Part shown: positions 1-9,051 of the stretch, piece by piece | Numbering within the stretch: position 1 is the first letter of the stretch | Layout: the number at the start of each line of letters is the position of its first letter | Origin: Rhodobacteraceae bacterium UBA3069 | GTDB taxonomy: Bacteria; Pseudomonadota; Alphaproteobacteria; Rhodobacterales; Rhodobacteraceae | Assembly (NCBI GenBank): GCA_002366795.1 | Contig: DFBX01000004.1 | Coordinates: 1 to 62,313, forward strand | Direction: 5' to 3' | Length of the DNA: 62,313 nucleotides | The notes under the pieces: generated by a model | Seen by the model: only the letters and a program-made list of their open reading frames with translations | What the model was told of the DNA's origin: nothing | Database searches by the model: none | Translations under genes and position numbers: made by a program

Positions 1-873
1 CTTTACCTTGGCCCCGCCCACCGCGCCGAGCTTCAAGCTCTGATCACCAACCGCAACACGTCGCGCAAGCTTGTCTGGCGAGCCGAGATCATACTGGCGA
101 CGGCGGATGGTCATGGCACCTTCGAGATCATGCGGCGCGCACGCACGTCGAAGCCCACAGTCTGGCGATGGCAGCAGCGGCATCTCGATGAGGGCGTTGC
201 CGGTCTCAAGCGCGACAAGACGCGCCCCTCGCGGGTGCCGTCACTGCCCATGGAAACAAGGCTGAAGGTGATCGCCAAGACAGTGCAGGAAACCCCGCCC
301 AATGCCACGCACCGGAGCCGCGCGCTGATGGCCGAAGCCATGGGCATCTCGCCGTCGAGCGTCGGCCGCATATGGGCGGAAGCTGGCTTGAAGCCGCATC
401 TCACGAAGGGCTTCAAGGTCTCGAATGACCCGATGTTCGAGGAGAAGGTCACGGATATCGTCGGGCTTTATCTCGACCCGCCTGACCGAGCCGTGGTGCT
501 CTGTGTTGACGGGAAATCCCAGATTCAGGCGCTGGATCGCACCCGGCCGGGGTTGCCGCTGAAGAAGGGCCGCGCGGCCACGATGACCCATGATTACAAG
601 CGCCACGGCACGACCACGCTCTTCGCCGCGCTGGATGTGAAATCGGGCACGGTCATCGGCGATTGCATGCCGCGCCATCCGCTGCCCGGCAGCGCATCTT
701 CTTCAGATGCGCGAGAGGGGGCGAAAGAGTTCCTGAAATTCCTGCGACAGATCGACAAGGCCGTGCCCGCCCGTCGCGATGTGCATCTGGTGCTCGATAA
801 CTACGCCACCCACAAGACGCCCGAGGTGAAGGCTTGGCTGGACAAGCACCCGCGCGCTCAACGCTCTCGATGA
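1..873 (+). mobile_element. IS630-family transposase, partial (both ends missing)
   Basis: The frame is open from the first base of the window, so the start lies outside it. An N-terminal helix-turn-helix (about residues 30-110) precedes a DDE core. The first catalytic Asp is in LCVDGKSQIQALDRT and the second in LVLDNYATHK. The protein stops soon after WLDKHPR, where family members continue to the catalytic Glu (WLNQVERWF-like), so the third catalytic residue is lost and the enzyme should be inactive. The gene also carries about 13 extra codons between CMPRH and AKEFLKFLR, made of two adjacent palindromes at 680-712. This is an old, truncated IS copy beside another transposase remnant. The family call rests on order and spacing of motifs recalled from IS630 proteins. 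Confidence 0.88.
678..720. repeat. In-frame double-palindrome insert inside IS630 transposase
   Basis: Positions 680-694 form a 7+1+7 palindrome (CGCTGCC C GGCAGCG). Positions 692-712 form an 8-bp stem (GCGCATCT / AGATGCGC) with a 5-nt loop. Together they add about 39 bp (13 codons) to a conserved stretch of the transposase without shifting the frame. The form resembles small palindromic mobile elements such as Rickettsia RPEs; that comparison is an inference. Confidence 0.6.
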
Positions 874-912
874 AATCAGGGGAAACAGGTAACATGTGTC
901 AGACTTGGAACA

Positions 913-2626
913 CTAGTTCGTGTAGACACGAAAAATTTCGAGATACTGCGCAACCCTCTTCGGGTCATAGGCCTGATACCCATAATATAGCCGGTTGGCA
1001 TTTGAATGCGATGGAATTGGCCGCTCCAGATAATATAGCTTCCGGCGGATCCTCATGAAGTAATTGTCTACAGGACCCAGCGTTGCCCCGGAGAACGTCC
1101 AGCCAATGTCTTCCAGGTTCTTTCGGTTGTTGTCGGTGAGGTATTGGATCCGGCGGTGCGGTTCGTTGATCGTATCCTTGGGGTGCGGCACCCAACGCTT
1201 CCGCCAATCCGAATGAGTAGCGCAGAGCTTGGCATAGTCCCACGCCATTTTGCGACTGATCGCCAACTCCAGCCGGCAGCCACACATGTTCTCAAGCTGT
1301 CTCAATCTGGGCTTGCAGGTATTCGACAATCGCCGTTTTTCGTCAATGTCCAGAAGTTTTTGAAATTGCACCGTCGCCATCCCGACGCGACCAAATGCGA
1401 TTCTCGCGTCAAATGCAGAAGTATAGGCGCCTCGGAGGACCTCATCCTGATCCATGTAAATGGTTGTGTAGGAAGGCTGACCAATCAGGCGCCTCATCAG
1501 AATTGCATGTGCATATGACGTGTAATCGAGATGTGTCATGACCCCATCAGGTGGCAATTGGTTCCCCCTGGCAGGATAGTCAGCCATCCTCGGGTTCCGG
1601 CCAACGCCTCCGGTCTTGATCTTTCGCACGGATCAAATCTTCTACCAGCATTGGTTCTTCTTCAATGCACGGTCGGATTTCGGTCAGCTGTTTGTTCGCC
1701 ACAGAATAGAACTCTTCTGATTTCCAATACTGAGAGTGGGCATGGAAATATTTTCAAGATTTTGAATCGAAGTCCCCGTTGATACGGGCCGCGTCATCGA
1801 CCTCAACCTGGTTCCTTTCAGGGTCATAGTTCAGGTGATGGCCGAGAACATATCCCGTCTTTCCCTCGACGGTGCATATCGAGGTGAACTGAATATTCTT
1901 GCGCTTTTTCCGGCTCTGCCAATTGATCAGATAGTCTTGGCGGTCGATACAAAGCCGCACATACTTTCGCTTAATGCGGTGCGCCCTGGCTTCCCGTTCG
2001 CCAGCAAACCCTCTGCATTGAGTGTAGATGAAGTCGATCTTGTCATAGACCGCTTTCGGGCTGAGCTCTGCAACTTGAGCAATTCCCCGGATGGGCTTCT
2101 TGGAAACGATTTCCATGAAGACCGTTTTGTTCTTATGGGGTTGCTTCTGGCCAGCAAAGGATTTGTCTTTGATCGAAAACGCATGCCGACACGCCTTGCA
2201 GATAAGACGGCGTGAAGTCTTTCTGCGGGCCTTGCAGACATATTCCCCAGGATTGCTGAAAACTCCTATGCGCTCGTTGCTGCAACCTGGTGTCGGGCAA
2301 CCAGGCTCTTCCATCGGGGTAAGATACTCCGAGAGGCGCTCAAGCTCTTCCGAAATTGCCCTATTACTCTTGATCGCCGAGTTCTTGTTGCAGCTTTTGC
2401 ATAGGAGGCTCGTATCAGGTTGGGAGCCGTTCAGCCGGTAGCTGTCTGTCTTGGATGACCCATCCTTTTTGGGGCGCCCAAGATCTACCCTACTTAGAGC
2501 TTCAACATCGAAATTCGGACAGGCCGGGTTCCAGCAGGAGTTGACCTGCAGATCGCCATGGGGCCCGGGCAACCTAAGGTCGTCACCGGCATCACTATAT
2601 GTTGATTTCGCTGACTTGGTGGCCAT
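913..2626 (-). pseudogene. Large zinc-finger DDE-type transposase, disrupted by one stop and one frameshift
   Basis: The start chosen is ATG at 2626 (MATKSAKS). The N-terminal third has several Cys pairs (CWNPAC, LCKSC, CPTPGC, CKACRHAF) typical of zinc-ribbon transposases, then a helix-turn-helix-like stretch (GIAQVAELSPKAVYDKI). A DDE-like core follows: RLCIDRQDYLINWQ, then YMDQDEVLRGA, then INEPHRRIQYLT as a possible Glu region. The reading frame meets TGA at 1754-1756 (codon 291) but continues sensibly (KYFHAHSQYWKSEEF) to about 1594. There one extra base moves it into the frame that ends at 913. Repaired, the protein would be about 570 residues. The exact IS family was not recognised. 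It looks recently inactivated, since only two lesions are seen; a sequencing error at the frameshift cannot be excluded. Confidence 0.7.
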
Positions 2627-2801
2627 CCCGCTCTGCCAAAAAAATCCTTCCTGCGGGATCGAAATCCGGCAACATGTTAACATACTGCCGAATATCATAT
2701 TTTATGGACTTGTTCCTGTAAAGTTCACAAACAGGCTACAAGATAGTAAACGGCTGGGGTCGCAGTGACCGGCCCTTTCCTTGTTCTGAATACTCTGCGG
2801 C

Positions 2802-3539
2802 TTATTCGCGGTTGCCCAGCAGTTGCAGCAGGAACATGAACATGTTGATGAAGTCCAGATACAGGTTCAGCGCGCCCATGATGGCAGCCTTGCCCAGCCA
2901 CTCCTGATCCCCATGCGCCGCGTGGGCGATATAGGTGTTCTTGATCTTCTGCGTGTCATAGGCGGTCAGACCTGCAAAGATCAGCACACCCAGAACCGAG
3001 ATCGCCAGCATCAGCGTGCCCGAACCAAGGAAGATGTTGATGACCGAAGCCACGATCAGGCCGATCACGCCCATAATCAGGAATGAACCCCAAGCCGAGA
3101 TATCTTTCTTGGTGGTGTAGCCCCACAGGGACAGGCCTGCGAAAGAGATCGAGGTCACAAGGAATACTTGCGCGATCGAATAGCCGGTGAAGGCCACGAA
3201 GATCCACGACATGGAAAGGCCCATCACGGCCGCGAAGACCCAGAAGAACAACTGCGCGCCAGCGGCGGACAGTTTGTTGATCATCGCACCGAAGGCAAAC
3301 ACCATGATCAGCGGGGCGAACATCACAATGTAACCCAGCAGATTCGGTTGCAGGGTCGCGGGGTTGCGGAACACGCTAAGCAAGGCGGGGTTGGACCCCA
3401 CGGCCCATGCCACGGCAAAGGTCAGGAACATGCCAACCGACATGGTACTATAGACCTTGTTCATATGGGCGCGAAGGCCCGCGTCAATCTCGGCAGTGCG
3501 AACGCCCGCGCCGGTCCGGATCGTGTTGTATTCAGCCAT
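2802..3539 (-). CDS. Bax inhibitor-1/YccA family membrane protein
   Basis: This 245-residue protein belongs to the BI-1 (TMBIM) family of inner-membrane proteins, several of which act as pH-sensitive calcium leak channels. A short soluble N-terminus leads into about seven membrane segments starting near residue 33. The family signature is at the C-terminal end: TAYDTQKIKNTY followed by ALNLYLDFINMFMFLLQLLG. The size matches the usual 230-250 residues. The gene is monocistronic on the minus strand, and its ATG lies just downstream of a divergent-looking GC-rich hairpin. The physiological role in Rhodobacteraceae is not known. Confidence 0.92.
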   Translation of the reverse strand: MAEYNTIRTGAGVRTAEIDAGLRAHMNKVYSTMSVGMFLTFAVAWAVGSNPALLSVFRNPATLQPNLLGYIVMFAPLIMVFAFGAMINKLSAAGAQLFFWVFAAVMGLSMSWIFVAFTGYSIAQVFLVTSISFAGLSLWGYTTKKDISAWGSFLIMGVIGLIVASVINIFLGSGTLMLAISVLGVLIFAGLTAYDTQKIKNTYIAHAAHGDQEWLGKAAIMGALNLYLDFINMFMFLLQLLGNRE

Positions 3540-3715
3540 TTAAGCCTCCCGAAGGTGAAACATGCGGCGCCCTTCCGGGGCGCTTCGCTGCTCAATATCG
3601 GCAAGGTCGGGTGGCATTTCAAGGGGGCGCTGCCCGATGATGTGCAGAAAATGCGATCGGGGCGCATCTATTGGTCTGCACCCCGATTTTCCGCTGATTT
3701 CAAAGGCTTTTTCGC

Positions 3716-3928
3716 TCAGGCGCGCCAGTTTGTCGGCACGTCCCATGCCGGGCGGGCAGCTTCGGATTGCGCGTCTGCGCGGGTCAGGCCCAAATCTTCA
3801 AGGCGGTCGCTGTCCAGCCGGGCAAGGCGGGCGCGCTGGCGGGCAAGGCTGTGCATCGCGGTCAGGCGGGTCATAAGGCCGGCGCGGCGCGGCGCGCAAT
3901 GGCCGAGGGAGGAGGTCAGATCGGTCAT
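3716..3928 (-). CDS. DUF1127 small basic protein
   Basis: This 70-residue, Arg/Leu-rich protein has the DUF1127 signature in its second half: RLARLDSDRLEDLGLTRADA, where LxxLxDxxLxDLGLxR is the family pattern. DUF1127 proteins are small and cytoplasmic; in Rhodobacter and Agrobacterium some bind RNA and affect small-RNA turnover and phosphate or stress responses. The gene is divergent from the LysR gene at 4051, with a 120-bp AT-richer interval between them that should hold both promoters. A role for this copy is not evident from context. Confidence 0.85.
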   Translation of the reverse strand: MTDLTSSLGHCAPRRAGLMTRLTAMHSLARQRARLARLDSDRLEDLGLTRADAQSEAARPAWDVPTNWRA

Positions 3929-4050
3929 GTCGTTTCCTTTCCGGTTCGAATGATTTGTTGGGTATTCATTTCATTTCTTGATCTATCTGCCAGTTTCCGA
4001 CTAATTTGGAAAACGAATGATTGTTGGGATGTCATCAAGGAATGTGATGA

Positions 4051-4902
4051 ATGCGAAATCTTGATGTAACCACCCTGCGTTCTTTCGTGGCGGTGGCAGA
4101 TATGGGCGGGGTGACACGGGCGGCGGGGCAGTTGAACCTGACGCAATCCGCGGTGTCGATGCAGATGAAGCGGCTGGAAGAGATGCTGGGCATCGGTCTG
4201 CTGGACCGTTCAAACCGGACCATCGCCCTGACCACCCCGGGCGAGCAGTTCTTGGGCTATGCGCGACGGATGGTGGCTCTGAACGACGAGGCCATGGCCA
4301 AGCTGACCCATCAAAGCCACGAGGGAGAGATCATGCTGGGGGTGCCCCATGATATCGTCTATCCGATCGTGCCGCGTGTGCTGCAAAGGTTCAGTGCCGA
4401 GTTTCCCCGGATGAAGGTCCATCTGGCCACGACCAACACCCGCGATCTGAAAGAGCGGTTCATGCAGGGCGAGTGCGAGGTGATCCTGACCACAGAGGAG
4501 GGGCTGGATGCGGGCGGCGAGACACTGCGCGAGCAGCCACTCAGCTGGGTCGGCGCGCCGGGGGGCAGCGCATGGCGGCAACGGCCGCTGCGGCTGGCCT
4601 TCGGTCGCAACTGCATTTTCCGCAACGGGGTGATTGCGGCGCTGGAACTGGCCGGTGTCGATTGGGACATGGCGGTGGACAGCGAATCCGACCGCACCAT
4701 CGAGGCGACGGTCAGCGCGGATCTAGCGGTTCACGCGATGATCGAGGGGACGGAGCCGCCACACCTGGAACAGATCGACCATGGCGGGGCCTTGCCAGAG
4801 CTGGCGGTGCAAAAGATCAACATCTATGCCAAGGGCGGCAAGCGCAGCGGGGCGCTGGACCGGCTGGTGGAACTGCTGCGCAGCGGGTTCCAGCAGATGT
4901 AG
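4051..4902 (+). CDS. LysR-family transcriptional regulator
   Basis: This 283-residue protein has the LysR layout. A winged helix-turn-helix covers about residues 3-62 (LRSFVAVADMGGVTRAAGQLNLTQSAVSMQMKRLEEMLG, here split: TRAAGQLNLTQSAVSMQ is the recognition region). A linker helix follows, then a periplasmic-binding-protein-like effector domain from about residue 90. LysR regulators usually control a divergent or adjacent gene, so the DUF1127 gene at 3716 is the first candidate target. The quinone reductase at 5118 is convergent and less likely. The effector is unknown. The length is slightly below the family norm of about 300, but both domains are present. Confidence 0.93.
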   Translation: MRNLDVTTLRSFVAVADMGGVTRAAGQLNLTQSAVSMQMKRLEEMLGIGLLDRSNRTIALTTPGEQFLGYARRMVALNDEAMAKLTHQSHEGEIMLGVPHDIVYPIVPRVLQRFSAEFPRMKVHLATTNTRDLKERFMQGECEVILTTEEGLDAGGETLREQPLSWVGAPGGSAWRQRPLRLAFGRNCIFRNGVIAALELAGVDWDMAVDSESDRTIEATVSADLAVHAMIEGTEPPHLEQIDHGGALPELAVQKINIYAKGGKRSGALDRLVELLRSGFQQM

Positions 4903-4905
4903 GAA

Positions 4906-4993
4906 ACGCCCCCCTCGGGCTGCTCCCACCCCCTTTGACCTTAGGTCGCGCGGCACTGCTGGCGCGGCCCACCCCGCAGCCCTCGGGGGGCGT
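4906..4993. repeat. Long intergenic hairpin with C-rich loop (LysR / quinone reductase)
   Basis: The left arm at 4906-4923 (ACGCCCCCCTCGGGCTGC) pairs almost perfectly with 4976-4992. The loop contains CCCACCCCC and CCCACCCC. It lies between two convergent genes and could act as a bidirectional terminator, but no clear T-run follows. The architecture, GC-rich arms around a CCCACC-containing loop, is shared with hairpins at 25545-25594 and 27115-27163. Confidence 0.55.
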
Positions 4994-5117
4994 TGTGGCA
5001 CTGGCCTCAATGGGTTGCACCCGGACCCGGCGCGACAGCGGCGGGCCCGGCCCAACGCCGAATGACGGCCTGCAAGGCCGGTCTTGAGAAGGCGGGAGAG
5101 CGCCTTTGATGGCAGGG

Positions 5118-6074
5118 TCAGATAGTGATCACGACCTTGCCGGTGGATTTGCGGCTGCGCAGCAGCTCCAGCCCCTGCGCAACCTCGTCCAGTGGCAGAA
5201 CATGGCTGACATGGGGTTTCAGGCGGCCTTCTTCATGCCATGTCAGCAGCGTCGCCAGGCTGTCCGTCACCGCCTTCGGATTGAATTTCAGGTAACCGCC
5301 CCAATAGATCCCCAGCACCGACAGGTTCTTGACCAGCAGATGGTTGGCGGGGATTTGCGGCACCTCGCCCGAGGCAAAGCCGATGGGCAGCAGCCGCGCT
5401 TCGGGTTTGCAGGCGCGGAAAGCGGCCTGCCACTGATCGCCGCCCACCGGGTCATAGACCACATCGGCCCCGCCAAGCGCCTTTACCTTGGCGCGGACAT
5501 CCTCGGATGCCTCGATCAGATGATCGGCGCCGGCGCGGCGCGCTACCTCCAGCTTGTCGGTGCCGCGGGCGCAGGCGATCACCGTCGCGCCCATCAGTTT
5601 GCCGATTTCCACGGCGGTCAGCCCGACGCCGCCAGCGGCCCCCAGCACCAGCAGCGTCTCGCCCGGCTGCATTCTTGCGCGGTGGTCCAGCGCCAGGTGC
5701 GATGTGCCATAGGCGATCTGGAAGGCGGCGGCGTCCACCGCGCTCATGCCATCGGGCAGCGGCACGGCGCGGTCCGCGGCAAAGCACCCGTATTCCGCCA
5801 GCCCGCCCTGGCCGCCGAACACCGCCACGCGGGTGCCTACTGCGGGCCCGTCGGTGTCGGGCCCAAGCGCATCGACCACGCCCGCGACTTCCATGCCCAG
5901 TGTATAGGGCGGCTCTGGCGTGTCCTGGTATTTGCGTTCCAGCATCAGAAGGTCGGCAAAGTTCAGGCCGCAAGCTTCGACCCGCAGGCGCAGTTCGCCC
6001 TTGGCGGGAGATGGAACCGGAATATCGGTCAGCCGGGCCGGGCTTTCGAGGTTGGAAATATGGTAGGCGCGCAT
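5118..6074 (-). CDS. NADPH:quinone oxidoreductase family protein (MDR superfamily)
   Basis: This 318-residue protein is a medium-chain dehydrogenase/reductase of the zinc-independent quinone oxidoreductase type. The GroES-like catalytic domain (about 1-120) has the CGLNFADLLMLERKYQ and PYTLGMEVAGVV signatures but lacks a zinc-binding Cys/His set. The nucleotide-binding Rossmann fold starts near residue 140 (VLGAAGGVGLTAVEIGKLMG). It is expected to reduce quinones or enones using NADPH in the cytoplasm; the true substrate cannot be inferred. The gene is monocistronic and faces the XRE gene across a 314-bp divergent interval. Confidence 0.9.
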   Translation of the reverse strand: MRAYHISNLESPARLTDIPVPSPAKGELRLRVEACGLNFADLLMLERKYQDTPEPPYTLGMEVAGVVDALGPDTDGPAVGTRVAVFGGQGGLAEYGCFAADRAVPLPDGMSAVDAAAFQIAYGTSHLALDHRARMQPGETLLVLGAAGGVGLTAVEIGKLMGATVIACARGTDKLEVARRAGADHLIEASEDVRAKVKALGGADVVYDPVGGDQWQAAFRACKPEARLLPIGFASGEVPQIPANHLLVKNLSVLGIYWGGYLKFNPKAVTDSLATLLTWHEEGRLKPHVSHVLPLDEVAQGLELLRSRKSTGKVVITI

Positions 6075-6388
6075 CTGTTCCCTCCGACAGGATCGTTCGC
6101 TTGGGAATATTCCGGCGGTTGGGGCCTGTCAAACCGCTGGACTGGCGTATTTTTTCGCGGCTTACGCGAGCTTACCTTGCGGCAACTGGTCAAAACCCGC
6201 TTAAATTGAGTTCCAAAAGAATAGGGTCACCTTATTCGGGACGAATATTCTTGAAAAATCAGAGTTTCATGGTGTATTAGCACACGGTGAACGGGAAGCG
6301 TCTGTCATTGTGTCGCTCGATGGGGGTGACTGCCGGCCTCATGGGCCGGTAGCTGTGGTTGGCGTTCAGAAAAGTTAAGGAGTCTTTT
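6075..6388. promoter_or_regulatory. Divergent intergenic region between quinone reductase and XRE regulator
   Basis: This 314-bp gap has no convincing gene. It should hold the promoters of both flanking genes. A short stem-loop at 6333-6349 (CCGGCC TCATG GGCCGG) lies in what would be the 5' leader of the XRE gene. A ribosome-binding site AAGGAG at 6377-6382 sets the start of that gene at 6389. The AT-rich stretch around 6205-6275 is the most promoter-like part. Confidence 0.4.
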
Positions 6389-6760
6389 ATGACGCACCCT
6401 GTAGACGTGCATGTGGGTAAACGCATTCGCCATCGCCGCTGGCTGGCGGGCATGACCCAGCAGCAGCTGGCCGAAAAGGTCGGGATCAAGTTCCAGCAGA
6501 TCCAGAAGTATGAAACCGGCGCGAACCGCGTCAGCGCATCGCGCCTTTGGGATATTGCCGAGGCGCTGACAGTGCCGGTCAGCTTCTTCTTCGAGGGGCT
6601 GGACGCGGGGGCCGATGCCGCGGCAGGGGCCGAAGCTGCGCCCGCCGACCTGATGGGCGATAAAGAGGCGCTGGACCTGGTCCGCTCCTACTATGCGATC
6701 CCTGAAAATCAGCGCAAGCGTCTGTTCGAACTGGCCCGCGTCCTGTCCGACGTGGCTTGA
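6389..6760 (+). CDS. XRE-family helix-turn-helix transcriptional regulator
   Basis: The start is the ATG at 6389, preceded by AAGGAG at a good distance. The 123-residue protein has an HTH_3 domain at about residues 9-65 (GKRIRHRRWLAGMTQQQLAEKV then IQKYETGANRVSASRLW), followed by an Ala-rich linker and a helical C-terminal tail (ALDLVRSYYAIPENQRKRLFELARVL). This short XRE type is common and well conserved in Rhodobacterales; its regulon is not known to me. It sits alone, with an inositol-phosphatase-like gene 49 bp downstream on the same strand. Confidence 0.88.
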   Translation: MTHPVDVHVGKRIRHRRWLAGMTQQQLAEKVGIKFQQIQKYETGANRVSASRLWDIAEALTVPVSFFFEGLDAGADAAAGAEAAPADLMGDKEALDLVRSYYAIPENQRKRLFELARVLSDVA

Positions 6761-6809
6761 GCCTTTGCGCGGCCTGCGCTACCCATGCCGGTGAATGGCG
6801 GGGGATAGC

Positions 6810-7601
6810 ATGGCCGACACGATAGAACAGCTTTTGGATGTCGCCCACCAGCTTGCCGATGCGGCAAGGGGCGCCATCCTTCCCTATTTCCGTGACATGG
6901 GCCTTGAGGCCGACAACAAGATGGCCGACGGATTCGACCCCGTCACCGTGGCCGACCGCGCGGGCGAGCAGGCCATGCGCGATCTGTTGGCCCGTCTGCG
7001 CCCCGATGACGGTGTCGTGGGCGAGGAATTGGGTACCACCCAAGGTAGCAGCGGGTTGCAATGGGTGCTGGACCCGATCGACGGCACGCGCGGCTTTATT
7101 TCCGGCACGCCCACGTGGGGTGTGCTGATTGCCGTGGGGGGCGATGAGGGCCCGCTCGCCGGGATCATCGACCAGCCCTATATCGGCGAGCGGTTCTGGG
7201 GCGGGGCAGGGCATGCCTATGTCGATGGCCCGCGCGGCAAGCAGCAGATCCGCACGCGCGGCGACCGCCCCCTGTCAGAGGCGATCCTGTTCACCACCTT
7301 TCCCGAGGTCGGCACAAAGGCCGAAGGCGCCGCTTTTGACGCGGTATCAGGGCAGGCGAAACTGACCCGTTTCGGCATGGATTGTTATGCCTATGCCCTT
7401 CTGGCCGCAGGACAAATCGATCTGGTGATCGAGGCGGGCCTGTCCAACTATGACATCCAGGCGCCCATGGCCGTGATCGAAGCGGCGGGGGGCATCGTCA
7501 CCGACTGGCAGGGCGGGCCGGCGCATGACGGCGGGCGGATCGTCGCTGCGGCCTCGCGCCAGCAACACCAAGAGGCGCTGGCGATACTGTCGCAGGCTTG
7601 A
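6810..7601 (+). CDS. Inositol monophosphatase family protein (histidinol-phosphatase-like)
   Basis: This protein of about 263 residues is a Mg-dependent phosphatase of the IMPase superfamily. The metal-binding motif EELG, then WVLDPIDGTRGF, and the C-terminal DIQAPMAVIEAAGG are all present. GTRGF, rather than GTTNF, is typical of the HisN-like branch that hydrolyses histidinol phosphate, so a histidine-biosynthesis role is possible but not proven. ATG at 6810 is preferred because GGGGGA precedes it; an in-frame ATG at 6795 is an alternative. It acts in the cytoplasm. Confidence 0.88.
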   Translation: MADTIEQLLDVAHQLADAARGAILPYFRDMGLEADNKMADGFDPVTVADRAGEQAMRDLLARLRPDDGVVGEELGTTQGSSGLQWVLDPIDGTRGFISGTPTWGVLIAVGGDEGPLAGIIDQPYIGERFWGGAGHAYVDGPRGKQQIRTRGDRPLSEAILFTTFPEVGTKAEGAAFDAVSGQAKLTRFGMDCYAYALLAAGQIDLVIEAGLSNYDIQAPMAVIEAAGGIVTDWQGGPAHDGGRIVAAASRQQHQEALAILSQA

Positions 7602-7703
7602 TGCCACGGGCGCGCGGGCTTACACATAAGGTACCGCGCCTCTTTCGCCCCTTTCCGGCGCGGCCATATCCATCGAGGGGGCGTCTTGAACAAAGGTGCC
7701 CCG

Positions 7704-9044
7704 ATGGCTGAAATCCTGATCCGAAATGCCGACCATATCTTGACCATGGACGACGGCCGCCGCGAATTGCACGGGGCGGATATCCTGATCCGCGACGGGG
7801 TGATCGTGGCCTTGGGGCAAGGGCTGACCACAACTGGCGAAGTGATCGACGGCGCGGGCTGCGTTGTCACGCCGGGCTTGGTGAACACGCATCACCACCT
7901 GTATCAGACCCTGACCCGCGCCGTGCCGGGCGGACAGGATGCGCTGCTGTTCGGCTGGTTGAAAACGCTGTATCCTATCTGGTCGCATTTCGGGCCGGAT
8001 GAAATGTTCACCTCGGCCCAGATCGGGCTGGCGGAACTGGCGCTGTCGGGCTGCACATTATCGTCGGACCACCTGTACCTGTATCCAAATGGGGCGCGGT
8101 TGGAGGATACGATCCACGCCGCTGCCGAGTTGGGGATGCGGTTCCACCCGACGCGCGGCGCTATGAGCATTGGCGAATCCGCGGGTGGCTTGCCCCCCGA
8201 CGGCCTGGTCGAGCGCGAGGAAGACATCCTGAACGATTGCATCCGCGTGATCGACGCCTTCCATGATCCGCGCGAGGGGGCGATGTGCCGCGTCGGTGTC
8301 GCGCCCTGCTCGCCTTTTTCGGTCAGCCGTGAATTGATGCGCGATGCGGCGCTGCTGGCGCGTGACAAGGGGGTGATGCTACACACCCATCTGGCCGAAA
8401 ACGACGAGGATATCGCCTATTCCAAGGCGCAATTCGGCTGCCGCCCCGGCCAGTATGCCGAGGATCTGGGATGGACCGGTGCCGATGTCTGGCATGCCCA
8501 TTGCGTCAAGCTGGACGGGCAAGAAATTGATCTGTTTGCGAAAACCGGAACCGGCGTCGCGCATTGCCCCTGTTCCAACTGCCGCCTTGGGTCGGGCATC
8601 GCGCCGGTGCGTGCCATGCGCGACGCGGGGGTGAATGTCGGGCTGGGTGTCGACGGATCGGCCAGCAATGATGCGGGCAATCTCGCGGCAGAGGCACGGC
8701 AAGCAATGCTGCTGCAACGGGTCGCGTGCGGTGCGGATGCGATGAGCGCCCGCGAGGCGCTTGAGATCGCAACCCTCGGCGGGGCCGATGTGCTGGGGCG
8801 GCCCGATTGCGGGCGGCTGGCGGCGGGAAAACGCGCCGACATCGCCATCTGGGACACCTCGGGGATCGAGGCGGCGGGGTCGTGGGACAAGGCGGCGCTG
8901 CTGCTGGCGGGGCCGATGAAGGTGCGTCACCTGCTGGTCGAAGGGCGGCAGATCGTGAAGGACGGCCATGTGACCAGCATAGACCTGCCAAAAGTGATCG
9001 AGCGGCAGAACACACTGGCCCGCGCCCTTGCCGCGCGGATATGA
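7704..9044 (+). CDS. 8-oxoguanine deaminase (amidohydrolase)
   Basis: This 446-residue metal-dependent amidohydrolase would convert 8-oxoguanine to urate and ammonia. Zinc-site motifs run in order: VTPGLVNTHHHLYQTLTRA, then HTHLAEN, then a late catalytic Asp in GLGVDGSASNDAGN. The sequence around GQDALLFGWLKTLYPIW and HCPCSNCRLGSGIAP matches the 8-oxoguanine deaminase subgroup as I remember it, rather than atrazine or cytosine deaminases. ATG at 7704 is chosen, as MAEILIRNADHILTMD aligns with the family; ATG at 7686 is possible. A CAP protein follows after 7 bp, and guanine deaminase lies convergent beyond it, suggesting a purine-salvage neighbourhood. Confidence 0.82.
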   Translation: MAEILIRNADHILTMDDGRRELHGADILIRDGVIVALGQGLTTTGEVIDGAGCVVTPGLVNTHHHLYQTLTRAVPGGQDALLFGWLKTLYPIWSHFGPDEMFTSAQIGLAELALSGCTLSSDHLYLYPNGARLEDTIHAAAELGMRFHPTRGAMSIGESAGGLPPDGLVEREEDILNDCIRVIDAFHDPREGAMCRVGVAPCSPFSVSRELMRDAALLARDKGVMLHTHLAENDEDIAYSKAQFGCRPGQYAEDLGWTGADVWHAHCVKLDGQEIDLFAKTGTGVAHCPCSNCRLGSGIAPVRAMRDAGVNVGLGVDGSASNDAGNLAAEARQAMLLQRVACGADAMSAREALEIATLGGADVLGRPDCGRLAAGKRADIAIWDTSGIEAAGSWDKAALLLAGPMKVRHLLVEGRQIVKDGHVTSIDLPKVIERQNTLARALAARI

Positions 9045-9051
9045 TCGTCAC

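Noticed and set aside
3540..3715. CcsR-type small RNAs behind the DUF1127 gene
   Set aside because: One GC hairpin is present (about 3568-3585), but not the repeated anti-Shine-Dalgarno loops expected for such RNAs.
5106..6209. Plus-strand open frame opposite the quinone reductase
   Set aside because: It mirrors the codon bias of a well-supported MDR gene on the minus strand and has no recognisable motif.
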